Assembly: GCA_905221605.1 (NCBI GenBank)
Contig: CAJNDS010002487.1
Coordinates: forward strand, 62,001 to 126,000
DNA from: Symbiodinium natans
Taxonomy: Eukaryota; Sar; Dinophyceae; Suessiales; Symbiodiniaceae
Direction: 5' to 3'
Length of the DNA: 64,000 nt
The translations under genes and the position numbers were made by a program. Numbering within the stretch: position 1 is the stretch's first letter; each line of letters starts with the position of its first letter. The notes beneath the pieces are model-generated. The model ran no database searches. It was not told where the DNA came from and was given only the letters and a program-made list of their open reading frames with translations. Shown here in pieces: positions 1 to 9,189 of this stretch.

Positions 1-59
1 AGCCTAGTCGCCTCGGTACCCGCGGCATTCCCGCTCGAAGCCTTGACATTTTGGTCTCC

Positions 60-190
60 CATCGCGCTCTAGCCTAGAGGCCCCGTGTACTCTCTTGTCG
101 TCAAGTGCAAGCCTTTGCTCTCGAATCACCTCTCGCGAGGACCCGCGTGCTCTCTGGCTGTCAAGCGCAGAACCGTCGTCGACTGTCAAG
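60..190. repeat. Diverged tandem repeat at the window edge
   Basis: GTGTACTCTCTTGTCGTCAAG and GTGCTCTCTGGCTGTCAAG recur about 65 bp apart. On minus they encode ALDSQRARGSSRE and ALDDKRVHGASRLE, so this may be a coding repeat cut by the window edge. Confidence 0.4.
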
Positions 191-764
191 TGCCGAGCTG
201 TCTCTTCTGAGGTGTCATTGGGACAATGGGCTCAAGCAAGTCGATAGACCCTGTAAAGTGACGGTTCGACTAGCATTCCTTGCACCCGCCGTGGCAGCAC
301 GCATGCAAAGGACGCCGCGTCGTGGCCTAGGCTCTCGAGGACAAGTCGTGGCGCAGAGCGAGAAAGGCGCGCTGCCGACCATCTGCAGTCGTGAGAAGTA
401 TTGAACCTTGTGTGGGGGGATCCCGATAGTACAGTAGGCGACGAACTGCGGCCATCGATGCATGCCGTGGCCTCTCGATGCACCCTGAACGAAAACCCCC
501 CGAACCCTACTCAGGGTTTAGGGTTGGACGGGGGGGAGAGGGGGGTTTGTGGCATCACGGACTGTCAGGTTTTCGGGTGCTTTATAGCCGAGGGCCTCAG
601 CATTTATGCCATCAGGATCATGCAGGCATTACGTGAAGTTACAACCGCCACGGCCGGTACGCTGCAGCGACCACGCAGCAGCCGGATGAAAGCGTCTGTG
701 AAGCGAGGCTCTCAGAACTGCTCACGCTCTCGACTTGGTCCCGTGCTCACAAGGTGAGCTTACT

Positions 765-876
765 TCGAGGTTCATGGGTGCTTCTCTAGGTAGCATTATA
801 AGTAGGGGAACTATGGCTAGAACCTCATTTATAGGGTACTCATAACCCCCGCTATAAATGACCGTGAACCTTCAAG
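765..876. mobile_element. Family A element
   Basis: Ends GAGGTTCATGGG and CGTGAACCTTCAAG. Minus-strand flanks can be joined in frame (FHFKSKPLLE to SSPCEHGTKSRA and stop), but the flanks are short. Confidence 0.55.
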
Positions 877-1389
877 TAGGGGCTTGCTCTTGAAGTGGAA
901 AGTCCCGCAGCGATTGGAGTGCTCTTGGCGTATTCGTGGTGTACCCTTAGAATATCTTAGTATGCTCTTTCATGTCCCCATGGTCTCGCACTGCTTGGGG
1001 CCTGCGCTGGCAGAATTTGCATCTCACAGTTCAGAGTAGAACGATTGCCCCTGGGTGCACGTATATGTTTTGAGACGGAGTGTTTAGGCCGACCACGTCT
1101 GTTGGGATACGGGCCCCGGCCTTTCCCCGACCTCCTTCAGGAAACGTTGGCCCGGCAAGTTCCTCCACTGGATGAGGGCTTCGGGTTTGGGGATCAAGCG
1201 TTCTTCTCCTCTTGCATGGCCCACATTGCTCTATAAAGGACCAGGCTGACTGAATGAGTGCATGGTGCATATAGCCGCAAGTCTCAAACCCCAAAACCAC
1301 TGACGCTTGTGGGGAGCTCCTGCTGGCCGCCTCCAGTTTACTCTCCTGGGCTTGGGGGGGGCGTTCACTTCAAGGGCTTCATGTGGGCT

Positions 1390-1512
1390 CCCTGGCCATG
1401 GGCCAACAGGGTGACTTAGAGGCGCTCTAGGGGCCGGACGCCCCAGGAATTTTTGAAGACTCCCTGGCCATGGGCCAACAGGGTGACTTAGAGGCGCTCT
1501 AGGGGTCGGACG
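1390..1512. repeat. 72-bp direct repeat, two copies
   Basis: CCTGGCCATGGGCCAACAGG and about 30 further bases recur after 72 bp. On minus both encode PRAPLSHPVGPWPGS. Confidence 0.8.
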
Positions 1513-1664
1513 TCCCTGGTTTTTGAAAGAAGCCCGGAGACCGGAACTAGCATTGGTCTTGGTGAAGTTGCACTTCCGCGGATCGAAATGATTGGAGCCT
1601 TTGAGGGTTGCACTCGTCAGGCCCCATCCAACTCCATATTCAATGCTCTTCACATCCATACTAT

Positions 1665-1774
1665 CCCTAAGGGTCCAAGTACCCATATAGTATATACTTG
1701 ACACGTTAAGAGGGGTTCCCATATAGTAGCTTTAGGGGCCAAGTATATACCATATAGGTACATGGACCCTTAAG
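1665..1774. mobile_element. Family B element
   Basis: Ends CCCTAAGGGTCCAAGTACCC and GGTACATGGACCCTTAAGG. In-frame joining of flanks not found here. Confidence 0.6.
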
Positions 1775-1789
1775 GCCCCTCCCTTGGCA

Positions 1790-1875
1790 GCCCCGTTTCC
1801 CAGGGAGGCAGCACGATGAAATTCGTGCGCAGCTGGTTCATCTGGCGAAGCAAGTTGTTCCGCTCGGCGGCGAAC
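1790..1875 (-). CDS. Unknown coiled-coil-like exon
   Basis: After acceptor CCGTTGTCGCAG: FAAERNNLLRQMNQLRTNF then IVLPPWETG. Heptad-like spacing of Leu/Met suggests a coiled coil. A family B element follows directly downstream (1665-1774). Confidence 0.5.
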
Positions 1876-1952
1876 CTGCGACAACGGCGCGCGGAGCATC
1901 CTTCACTTCTCTGGGGGCCAAGTGAACACTGAAATTGGGGTCAGATACCCTA

Positions 1953-2068
1953 GACTACGACAATCCCATTAAGGAATATGAACCATAAATATACCACGAT
2001 AATTCCTATTAAGGTCTATGAACGATAAATATACTACGATAATTCCTATTAAGGTCTATGAACCATAC
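1953..2068. repeat. About 41-bp direct repeat, three units
   Basis: GATAATTCCTATTAAGGTC then TATGAAC repeats, followed by CCCTCTCAGGGTTCG. A half copy lies at 42286-42352. Confidence 0.75.
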
Positions 2069-2282
2069 ACCCTCTCAGGGTTCGCTTGGGCTCCCCAAGG
2101 TTCAACCTCCAACCACTATCCGCACCCCAGCATCTACTCCGACCTGGGGGGGGGGGGGGGGAGAATTTCATTTTCCGGCTTTTGAAGGTAGCCCTAAACC
2201 CTAAACCCTAAACCCTAAAGTACTAAACCCTAAACCCTAAACCCTAAACCCTAAACCCTAAACCCTAAACCCTAAACCCCAC

Positions 2283-2372
2283 ATTTGCTGAACTCCCCGC
2301 TTCAGCCATGAGCTCTCGTGCTCGATGCGCCAGGCGCAGTGCACTTCGAGCTTTGAGTAGGGCACGGAATAC
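2283..2372 (-). CDS. Unknown 30-codon exon between opposed arrays
   Basis: Reads VFRALLKARSALRLAHRARE then LMAEAGSSAN in phase 0 at both ends. It ends AAT|GTGGGGTTTAGGG, so the downstream array starts at the donor itself. The array on the other side has the opposite orientation. Confidence 0.5.
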
Positions 2373-2981
2373 CTTCGAGCTCAGGCTTCAGGGATTGGGT
2401 TTAGAGTTTAGGGTTTAGGGTTTAGGGTTTAGGGTTTAGGGCTTAGGGTTTAGGGTTTAAGGTTTGGGGTTTGGGGTTTGGGGTTTAGTGTTTGTTTAGG
2501 GTTTAGGGTTTGGGGTTTGGGGTTTAGGGTTTAGTTCTGTTGGGGATTGCTTCAGGGCTTGGGGCTGAAAACTGTGCAGGATTAATAATGACATTCGTGC
2601 TTACTTCAGAGCTACGATGAAGGGGCATGTGTCGTGACCAGGATCTTGAACAAAGGGTCTAGGGACGCTGAACACTCGTGGCTCTTCTCCTTCTCTTTCG
2701 CTGGGCATGTGGAGAGGGGGTTTCCCCACGCGCTGGGCGAGCCCACATGTTCAGTCTTGGTCGTGATCCTGGCTGGAGAAGATCTCTGCAACATGAACAG
2801 GACCGACCATTATCCTCCTCTTCTTCTGTGCGCTTTAGGATCCCCTGCTGGGACCTCCCTCTCTCTCGCTCTCTCTCTCTCTCTCTATCTCTTTCTCTTC
2901 CTTCCTAAAACCATCCCTAGACACTCAACCCTAAGGCCAACCCTACCACCCTACAAGCCCAAAGCCGAGCGCACGCAAAGC

Positions 2982-3059
2982 TCAGCCGGGCTGCGCCATC
3001 GCGTCCCGTCCTTTCCCGAGCTCCTGTGGCCGGCGCACGACGAAAAGCTCCTTGATGGT
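2982..3059 (-). CDS. Terminal exon of an unknown gene
   Basis: 26 codons after acceptor CCTAGAGGCAG: TIKELFVVRRPQELGKGRD then AMAQPG and TGA at 2984-2982. A family D element abuts the acceptor. Likely 3' end of the gene whose exons lie further right on the minus strand. Confidence 0.5.
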   Translation of the reverse strand, partial: TIKELFVVRRPQELGKGRDAMAQPG

Positions 3060-3066
3060 CTGCCTC

Positions 3067-3181
3067 TAGGCTGCCCAGCAACCAAGGCTGAAAAAGGGTG
3101 CCCTTTTTTGCTTAAAGGGGTTTATAAGGGAACCTAAACCCCCCCAAAAAAGGGAAAAAGGGTACTACTGGGCATCCTAGG
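3067..3181. mobile_element. Family D element with 7-bp flanking repeat
   Basis: GCTGCCCAGCAACC at one end and TACTGGGCATCCTAG at the other. GCCTCTA stands on both flanks, a likely target duplication. Confidence 0.6.
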
Positions 3182-3654
3182 CCTCTATCAGGGAGGGGGA
3201 GGGGGGGGGGGATTATTTTTGAGGAGAGCGAGGGTTCAGGGTTTATAGGGTTTACAGAGTTTATGTGGTTTATACGGTTTACGGTTTATAACTAGGGTTT
3301 ATGGGGTGTGTAGGGTTTACAGGGCTATATGGGGGTTCTGGAGCTTCGGTTTGCGGTTAGGTGCGTTTGATTCTTCTTGTGTCGTGCCCAGGGCTTAGTA
3401 TAGGGATTTGGAGAGGATTCTAGAGCTTCGGCTTGTGGTTAAGTGCTTTCGACTATTCTTGGGTCTTCGGTACCCTGACATCTTGCTGAGCTTAGGGACG
3501 GGGCTTGGGCGGTTTTACATAGTGCCATAAGCTCAGTTTGGGAGCTACCCCTGCTGGTCGCGCATGTTAATGGTCTGAGGCTTCGAAGGCTCGCGACCGA
3601 CATCACAAATCTTCGCTCGGGGATCTGGGATATGGCTGCAGGGTACCGGCGTTA

Positions 3655-3745
3655 CTATACTGAACTTGGAACCCTAGCAACAAAAATGTTAGCTGTTTCT
3701 TAAAAATTATAGTACCCCAAAAAAATGAATTATTCTCAAGTATTC
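3655..3745. repeat. Family G dispersed repeat
   Basis: TACTGAACTTGGAACCC, then GCTGTTTCTTA. Other copies at 4427-4530, 17203-17255, 18901-18995, 20278-20375 and 57089-57150; three lie in SRCR introns. Confidence 0.6.
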
Positions 3746-3759
3746 CTATAAGGTTAGGG

Positions 3760-3911
3760 TGCGGACTCCTTGAAGGATGCTGGATCTCATGGGCTCGGAA
3801 ATGGAAGTCTCAGTGACAAGACGACGGACGCCGCCAAGCCACAAGACACTGGCATCGACAGGGTACGCCCGCCAGCCGCGCTCCAAGGTGGGAAGGTTCG
3901 CCCAGTACCTG
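3760..3911 (-). CDS. Unknown exon downstream of a family A intron
   Basis: RYWANLPTLERGWRAYPVDA, SVLWLGGVRRLVTET, SISEPMRSSILQGV. Entered in phase 2 from the exon at 4025-4155 when the family A element at 3912-4024 is removed. Good amino-acid balance; no domain recognised. Confidence 0.6.
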
Positions 3912-4024
3912 CTTGGAGGTTCATGGGTACTTAGAAGTGGGGTTACAAGTATGGTAAGTATACTTATAACTGGTTATAACCTTATTTGGGGTACTTATAA
4001 CCCTACGTATAAGTACCCATGAAC
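3912..4024 (-). mobile_element. Family A introner-like element (113 bp)
   Basis: Terminal inverted repeat GGTTCATGGGTACTTA on both ends. On minus it starts GTTCATGG after GGAG and ends CCTCCAAG. Removal joins two long coding frames in phase 2. Confidence 0.7.
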
Positions 4025-4155
4025 CTCCAAGTGCTGTTGGTCGGAGGTCCGCAGCACCGGAACAGCAAACGAACGTCTTTCTGGGGCTGTTTCGTTCTAT
4101 TCAGGGGCGGCTCCCGGGTCAAAGTGCTTCCCCCCGCCCATGGCAAAGCATTGGG
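4025..4155 (-). CDS. Unknown exon upstream of a family A intron
   Basis: GGSTLTREPPLNRTKQPQKD then VRLLFRCCGPPTNSTW, ending TGG AG|GTTCATGG at the family A terminus. Its 5' side meets another repeat (4160-4265). Confidence 0.55.
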
Positions 4156-4159
4156 TGCA

Positions 4160-4265
4160 TATGAACGTTATGTACACTCACCAATATTTAAAAAGGAACC
4201 TTACATACACTCACCAAGAACATGTAGCATAAGCTCCATATATGAACTTAGTAAAAGGCCACCAA
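4160..4265. repeat. Dispersed repeat shared with 60690-60766
   Basis: Both carry TACACTCACCAAT then AAAAAGGAACCTT and a second CACTCACCAA or CACGCACCAA. No protein seen. Confidence 0.5.
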
Positions 4266-4564
4266 GCTTCTCAGGAGTCTCTGTGGGTAGCTTTGCCACC
4301 GTTGGCGCCTCCTGGCCAGCGAAAGGAAGGGGCAGTGTCCGGTTTAGGGTTTAGGGTTTAGGGTTTAGGGTTTAGGGTTTGGGGTTTAGGGTTTAGGGTT
4401 TAGGGTTTAGGGTTAGGCTATACTGAACTTGGCGCACCCTTGCAAAAAATGAAACATCTTAGCTGTTCCGTAGGGATCAGTTGTAGCAACCAAACATTGA
4501 AATGAATATCTGTTTCCAAGTAACCCGAAGTCGTAGGGTTAACTTAATCATCGGCCAGAATCCC

Positions 4565-4671
4565 AAAGGGTCCATGTACCCATCTAGTATATACTTGGGC
4601 CTTAAAGGGGTTCCTATACAGTAGCTTTAGGGCCCAAATATGTACTATATGGGTACATGGACCCTTAGGGA
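4565..4671. mobile_element. Family B element, opposite orientation
   Basis: Ends AAAGGGTCCATGTACCC (left) and CATGGACCCTTAGGG (right), so its acceptor-like end faces the + strand. On + the flanks join in frame: SARIPK to NGCRARFRTVRRPDN and a stop at 4767. Confidence 0.6.
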
Positions 4672-5406
4672 ATGGTTGTAGAGCCAGATTTCGGACGGTC
4701 CGCAGGCCCGACAACACCCATGACGCCGCCACGGGTGGCTGGGCCAATATAGTCAGCTCCAAGCTGTCATGAGAGACCTCTACTAGGGTTTAGGGTTTAG
4801 GGTTTCCCAAAATAGGGGGTACCCCGTTTATACCCAAAACAGCACAGAATCCCCTTAAAAGGGGCCCCCCCGGCAAAAAAGGGTACCCCTATATTCGGAG
4901 ACCCCCCGTCTGGAGCTGAATAGAGACCGAAAAAGAAATCCTTACACCCATCAGCTTGTTTTGTATGAGGCAGCCAGCGACAAGAGCCTGAAAGGTTGCT
5001 TCTGGCAACCCCGAAAACCCAGGAATCGGAAAAATCTGCTAAAAAACAGCCGACGATGTCCTGAATGAAGGCAAGAGACTGGCTTAATGATCATCTTGCA
5101 TGTGTCAAAAAAACACCGTCTGTGCCAAGGCAAGATGTCAAACAACGGCAACTTGCTACCGAAAACGGGCCAGTCGTCTTGGCGTGCCACCTCTTCATGA
5201 TGACCCTTTGGCCACTACGGTAGTGGCACGTGGGCACTAGCACTCAATCGCAAGGTGCCTGGTATGGCAGAAAGCGTACCTTCTTGTCTCGCAACCGACC
5301 TAGCTGCCAAAACAAACGCCCAAACCTTCCAAAAAACCCTCAGCAACCTCCCCCCCCCCCCTTATCCTTATGGAGGACTGTCTGGTGTGCCTAGGGTTTC
5401 AACTAC

Positions 5407-5503
5407 CGAACTCTGGCACCTTCTGCAACTCTGCGAGCATCGCGTCGGCGTGGGCCTTTCCAGCCTGGTGAAGGTTGCCAAACTCCGCAGTTTTCTGCAC
5501 ACT
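5407..5503 (-). CDS. Unknown exon after a 45-nt telomere-repeat intron
   Basis: SVQKTAEFGNLHQAGKAHAD then AMLAELQKVPEF, ending G|GTAGTTG. Starts at acceptor GCATGTACAG in phase 0 with the exon at 5549-5663. Confidence 0.55.
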
Positions 5504-5548
5504 CTGTACATGCTTTGGGGTTTAGGGTTTAGGGTTCAGGTGGTCCAC

Positions 5549-5663
5549 TGAGCAAGTTCTGCTCCTAGTTTGGATGGGCTTCGTCTGGTTGAAGAGCTGC
5601 AAATTCTGCAAGATCTTTGCGGAACTGAGAGCTTCAGCATGACAGGAAGCTTGCGCTTCACAG
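5549..5663 (-). CDS. Unknown exon before a 45-nt telomere-repeat intron
   Basis: After AAACTAGTAG: CEAQASCHAEALSSAKILQN then LQLFNQTKPIQTRSRTCS, donor TCA|GTGGACC in phase 0. Reading through instead meets a stop in the CCCTAAA core of the intron. Confidence 0.5.
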
Positions 5664-5799
5664 CTACTAGTTTCTAGCTGTGCTCAAGAATATAATATAA
5701 TATAATAATATATATATATTTATTTATATTTATATTTATATTTATATTTGTGGATGCGTTACTAGATGTCCTAAAAACAATATATATATATATATATAT

Positions 5800-5952
5800 A
5801 TGTTACATACAACAACGGCTTGGGACCCTGACCCCAGCCCGATTGGGAAGAAACTGCTGAGGAGATTGAGGAGCATGTGAGCCGGCCGACCGAGGGCCGT
5901 CTTCGAGTGCGCTGAGCAGGGCTCGACTGCAAAGTGACTACAAAGCGCGTTG
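5800..5952 (-). CDS. Unknown exon downstream of a family A intron
   Basis: TRFVVTLQSSPAQRTRRRPS, VGRLTCSSISSAVSSQ, GWGQGPKPLLYVT; Ser/Arg-rich. Phase 1 joins it to the exon at 6049-6172 when the 96-bp family A element is removed. Confidence 0.5.
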
Positions 5953-6048
5953 CTTGAAGGCTCATGGGTACTTACAAGTGGGGTTTTCAAGCACCATAAA
6001 TAAGGTTAGAGCCATGGTTACCCTACTTTACTTACAGGTCCCATGAAC
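5953..6048 (-). mobile_element. Family A introner-like element (96 bp)
   Basis: Same termini as the 3912-4024 copy. Removal joins the exons at 6049-6172 and 5800-5952 in phase 1. Confidence 0.7.
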
Positions 6049-6172
6049 CTCCAACCAGTCTTTGATCTGGTAACAGGCAGAAACTTGAGGAGAGAACTTG
6101 TCCGCAGGCATCGCGGGCACAGCATCGGAACCAGGGGATGTAGGGTTTCGGGCTGTCATGGAGCCCGAGAAG
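6049..6172 (-). CDS. Unknown Cys-rich exon upstream of a family A intron
   Basis: CGLLGLHDSPKPYIPWFRCC, ARDACGQVLSSSFCL, LPDQRLVG, ending G|GTTCATGGG at the element terminus. Six cysteines within 40 residues; no family recognised. Confidence 0.5.
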
Positions 6173-6243
6173 TCCGCATCAAACCCTCAAACCCTCAAAC
6201 CCTCAAACCCTGAACCCTAAACCCTAAACCCCCAAACCCAAAA

Positions 6244-6340
6244 CCGGAGACGTAAAGGGGGCCAAATGCACCTCGGCCTCCTGCAAGAGGCGCAGGGCCA
6301 TGGCCGTAGCCTGCGGCCCGTGTGTGCCCCAGGCAGTTTC
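6244..6340 (-). CDS. Unknown exon with telomere-like donor
   Basis: GTHGPQATAMALRLLQEAEV then HLAPFTSP, ending CCG|GTTTTGGGTTTGGGG. Helical, PPR/TPR-like composition, but too short to classify. Confidence 0.45.
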
Positions 6341-6424
6341 GGAGCTTCAGGGGGTGTGGCTTTGGGCTTTGGGGTTTAGGGTTTCGGGTTTAGGAGGGTT
6401 TAGGGTTTAGGGTCGCCCGGGTTT

Positions 6425-6593
6425 AAGGTTCAGAGCATCAAAAGCACATGCCTGAGCCAGGGGGTATTGCAACTGGCTCACTGAGGCATCCCGGTCTGGA
6501 AGATCACCGAAACCGAAGACATCCACAGCGAAAGCCTGCTGCCAGCCCCCAATGCTCGAATGGCACTTGCCCAAAGCCCTTTCCTCCATTCCC
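6425..6593 (-). CDS. Unknown exon downstream of a family B intron
   Basis: GMEERALGKCHSSIGGWQQA, FAVDVFGFGDLPDRDASVSQ, LQYPLAQACAFDAL. Entered in phase 2 after CCCTTAG, matching the exon at 6693-6785. Confidence 0.55.
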
Positions 6594-6692
6594 CTAAGGG
6601 TCCATGTACCCATATAGTTTATATTTGGGCCCTAAAGCTACTGTATAGGAACCCCTTTAAGGCCCAAGTATATACTAGATGGGTACATGGAC
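6594..6692 (-). mobile_element. Family B introner-like element (99 bp)
   Basis: Inverted ends GGTCCATGTACCCAT. On minus it runs GTCCATG to CCCTTAG and joins exons in phase 2. Same length as the copy at 26819-26917. Confidence 0.7.
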
Positions 6693-6785
6693 CCTTTGGG
6701 TTCTTTTCCACCTAACTCCCTATCAGCTTCCATTGTTTCAAGCGTCCCTCCAGCGCCCAACTGGCTGGCTCTTCGTACGGAATGA
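6693..6785 (-). CDS. Unknown exon upstream of a family B intron
   Basis: RRASQLGAGGTLETMEADRE then LGGKEPK, ending AAAGG|GTCCATG at the family B terminus in phase 2. The other SRCR-gene copy of this junction also ends REPK. Confidence 0.5.
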
Positions 6786-6965
6786 GGGAACGAGGTACCC
6801 TATATCATCCCTCAATGAGGTTTATATGGGGCCCCAATATACTCCCTTCAAGGGTATAGAGGGCCCCTACATGATCCCTTAAAGGGATACAAATAGGTCC
6901 CTAAAGAACCCCTTTCAAGGGGTATTTCGGGCCCCTATGTACTCCTTCTTTAAGGGAACCAAAGG
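6776..6965. mobile_element. Family E-like element
   Basis: GGAATGAGGGAACGAGG followed by several CCCTTCAAGGGTATA-type units. Lies just upstream of the minus-strand exon at 6693-6785. Confidence 0.5.
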
Positions 6966-7172
6966 GGCCACAGGGTTTAGAGTTTAGGGTTTAGGGTTTA
7001 GGGTTTAGGGCCAAACCACACCTCGGCGTCGCCGGAGCCATCGTTTGCGGCGGCCTGGGCCTTTGAAACGCTTCGTTTTAACATGTTGGTTTAGGGTTTA
7101 GGGTTTAGGGTTTAGGGTTTGGGGTTTGGGGTTTGGGGTTTAGGGTTTAGGGTTTAGGGCAACTTGAACGAT

Positions 7173-7262
7173 CACATGCGCAACGAAGACTGCCGGGCCT
7201 CCGCCAGCTCGAGGCTCCTGCGGTCCACGGCTGCGGCCCACACTTGGGCTTCCTCAGGGCTG
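7173..7262 (-). CDS. Unknown helical exon
   Basis: After CCCTAAACTAACAG: SPEEAQVWAAAVDRRSLELA then EARQSSLRM. The array ends exactly at the acceptor. Donor probably AT|GTGATC. Confidence 0.45.
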
Positions 7263-7596
7263 TTAGTTTAGGGTTTAGGGATTAGGGATTAGGGATTAGG
7301 GTTTAGGGTTTAGGGTTTAGGATTTAAGGCTTTAGGGCTTTAGGGTTTTAGGGTTTTAGGGTTTTAGGGTTTTAGGGTTTTAGGGTTTGGGGGGGGGGGG
7401 TGGGGGCAGGCGCTGGTCCCCTGTGAGCCCTCCAAACCTCCAAGCCTAGACAAGCCCAACACCGCAAGAAGCCTGCAAAAGCCCAGAAGGGCCCCAGAGC
7501 CCTTGGCCCGCGTTTAGGGTTTAGGGTTAAGGGTTAAGGGTTTAGGGTTTAGGGTTTACGGTTCAGTGGTGACCCACCCTTTGATGCCTCCTGCAG

Positions 7597-7739
7597 CTTG
7601 CGCAAGTGCTCCTGTCTCAGGGGACTGAGCAAGATCCCTACGTTGGCTTCCTGGTAGACGCTTCAGCATTCAAAGCCCGAGTCCCGTTTCAGAAACTATT
7701 TCGCTTCGACCGCCACCCCACCCCACGGAACTACACAAG
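7597..7739 (+). CDS. Candidate plus-strand exon (143 nt)
   Basis: Acceptor GCCTCCTGCAG and donor ACAAG|GTGAGA bound a frame VLLSQGTEQDPYVGFLVDAS then AFKARVPFQKLFRFDRHPTP. Splice signals are very good. A minus-strand frame here (RRDLAQSPETGALAQAAGG) is also open, and most neighbours read minus, so I keep it tentative. Confidence 0.4.
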
Positions 7740-7924
7740 GTGAGAACCAGGATGGCCCTTAAAACCATCTGAAAAATTCTTCCTGAATACGATCCTCTTA
7801 AACCCAAAAAGGGGGGGTGAAATTAACAAAACATGAAAAATATGTGTTTATATCTATATATATATATATATATAGATTCTCTTAGGCCCATTAAGAGAAA
7901 ATGTAAAATGTCCCCAGGGCCTAC

Positions 7925-7996
7925 CTAGCCAAGCACGGGGGTCAGCTGGTCTTCTTCCAGAGGAGGCGGCGGCGCGGGCTTCGTGGTATTCTTCAG
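7925..7996 (-). CDS. 72-nt exon with both canonical splice sites
   Basis: Acceptor CCTAATTTTGCAG and donor CTAG|GTAGGC. Two frames are open: EEYHEARAAASSGRRPADPR, or KNTTKPAPPPPPLEEDQLTP; the first stays open to the donor. Strand support is good, frame undecided. Confidence 0.5.
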   Translation of the reverse strand: MKNTTKPAPPPPLEEDQLTPVLG

Positions 7997-8429
7997 CTGC
8001 AAAATTAGGCGAGGTTTGGGGCCCCAACCCTAAACCCTAAACCCTAAGCCCTAAACCGTAGACCCTAAACCCGATAAGCCTAAACCATTCTGTTCCTCAT
8101 CGCGAGAAACACAGCCTTCATCGGCTTCAGCCACTCCAGTGACGTGGTGCTAAGTGACGGCGCTCGCTTAGCCCTGAAGGCCTATCCATCAATCCCTAAA
8201 CCCTAAACCCGAAACCCCAAACCCCAAACCCTAAACCCTAAACCCGAAACCCGAAACCCAAAAAACCCTAAACCCTAAACCACCCCAAACCTCAAAAGGC
8301 TTTAGGAACTTCAGGAGCCCCGCACCATGAACCCCAAAAAGCCTAAACCCTAAAAAAGCCTTGAGGAGCCCTGTAAACCATGCAAGCAAAACTCTGAACC
8401 CTGAATACCTGTAACCCTAAGCCCTCTAA

Positions 8430-8545
8430 ACCTAGGTTGCCCAGTAACCTAGGATGAAAAAGGGTGCCCTTTTTGCTTAAAGGGGTTTAGAAGAGAACCT
8501 AAACCTACCAAAACGGGAATAAAGGGTACTACTGGGCATCCTAGA
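8430..8545. mobile_element. Family D element
   Basis: CCTAGGTTGCCCAGTAACC to TACTGGGCATCCTAG; very similar to 3067-3181. Inserted between CCCTAAA arrays. Confidence 0.65.
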
Positions 8546-8611
8546 AACCCTAAATACCTGTAACCCTAAACCCTAAACCCTAAACCCTAAACCCTAAATA
8601 CCTTAAACGCT

Positions 8612-8690
8612 CAAAGCCCGGGCGGTCCTTGTCCTTGCGCAGCCCGTTTCGAGCCTCACCTGGACTCCAGACGTCATGTGCATCCCTAAG
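8612..8690. other. Exon-like island, strand undecided
   Basis: Minus reads DAHDVWSPGEARNGLRKDKD; plus reads KARAVLVLAQPVSSLTWTPD. Both look coding. Flanked by CCCTAAA arrays and family B fragments. Confidence 0.35.
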
Positions 8691-9189
8691 GGTCCATGTA
8701 CCCTAAACCCTAAACCCTAAACCCTAAACCCCTAAACCCGAAGCCCTAAACCCTAAACCCTAGTATGGGAACCCGACGTGTCCGTTTTGGCGGTTTATGG
8801 CGTTTTATAAGGTTTTAGGGTGTCCATGTACCTATACAGGCTATACCTGGGGCCCCAAGGGTTTAGGGTTTAGGGTTTAGGGTTTAGGGTTTAGGGTTTA
8901 GGGTTTTAGGGTTTAGGGTTTAGGGTTTAGGGTTTAGGGGCTTAGGGTTTCGGGTTTAGGGTTTAGGGGTCTAGGGTACATGGTAGCGTTTTGGAGCCCA
9001 AGTTGATACTCTATGGGCTCATACGGGCTTTGGTCGGCCAGACAACTCAGAGCTTGCAACCGCAAACCACAAAAAACCTAAACCCCAAACCCTAAACCCC
9101 TAAACCTAAACCCCATGCACAACCTAAACCCTAAAACCTAAACCACAAACCCTAAACCCCAAAACCCCAAACCCCAAACCCCAAACACT

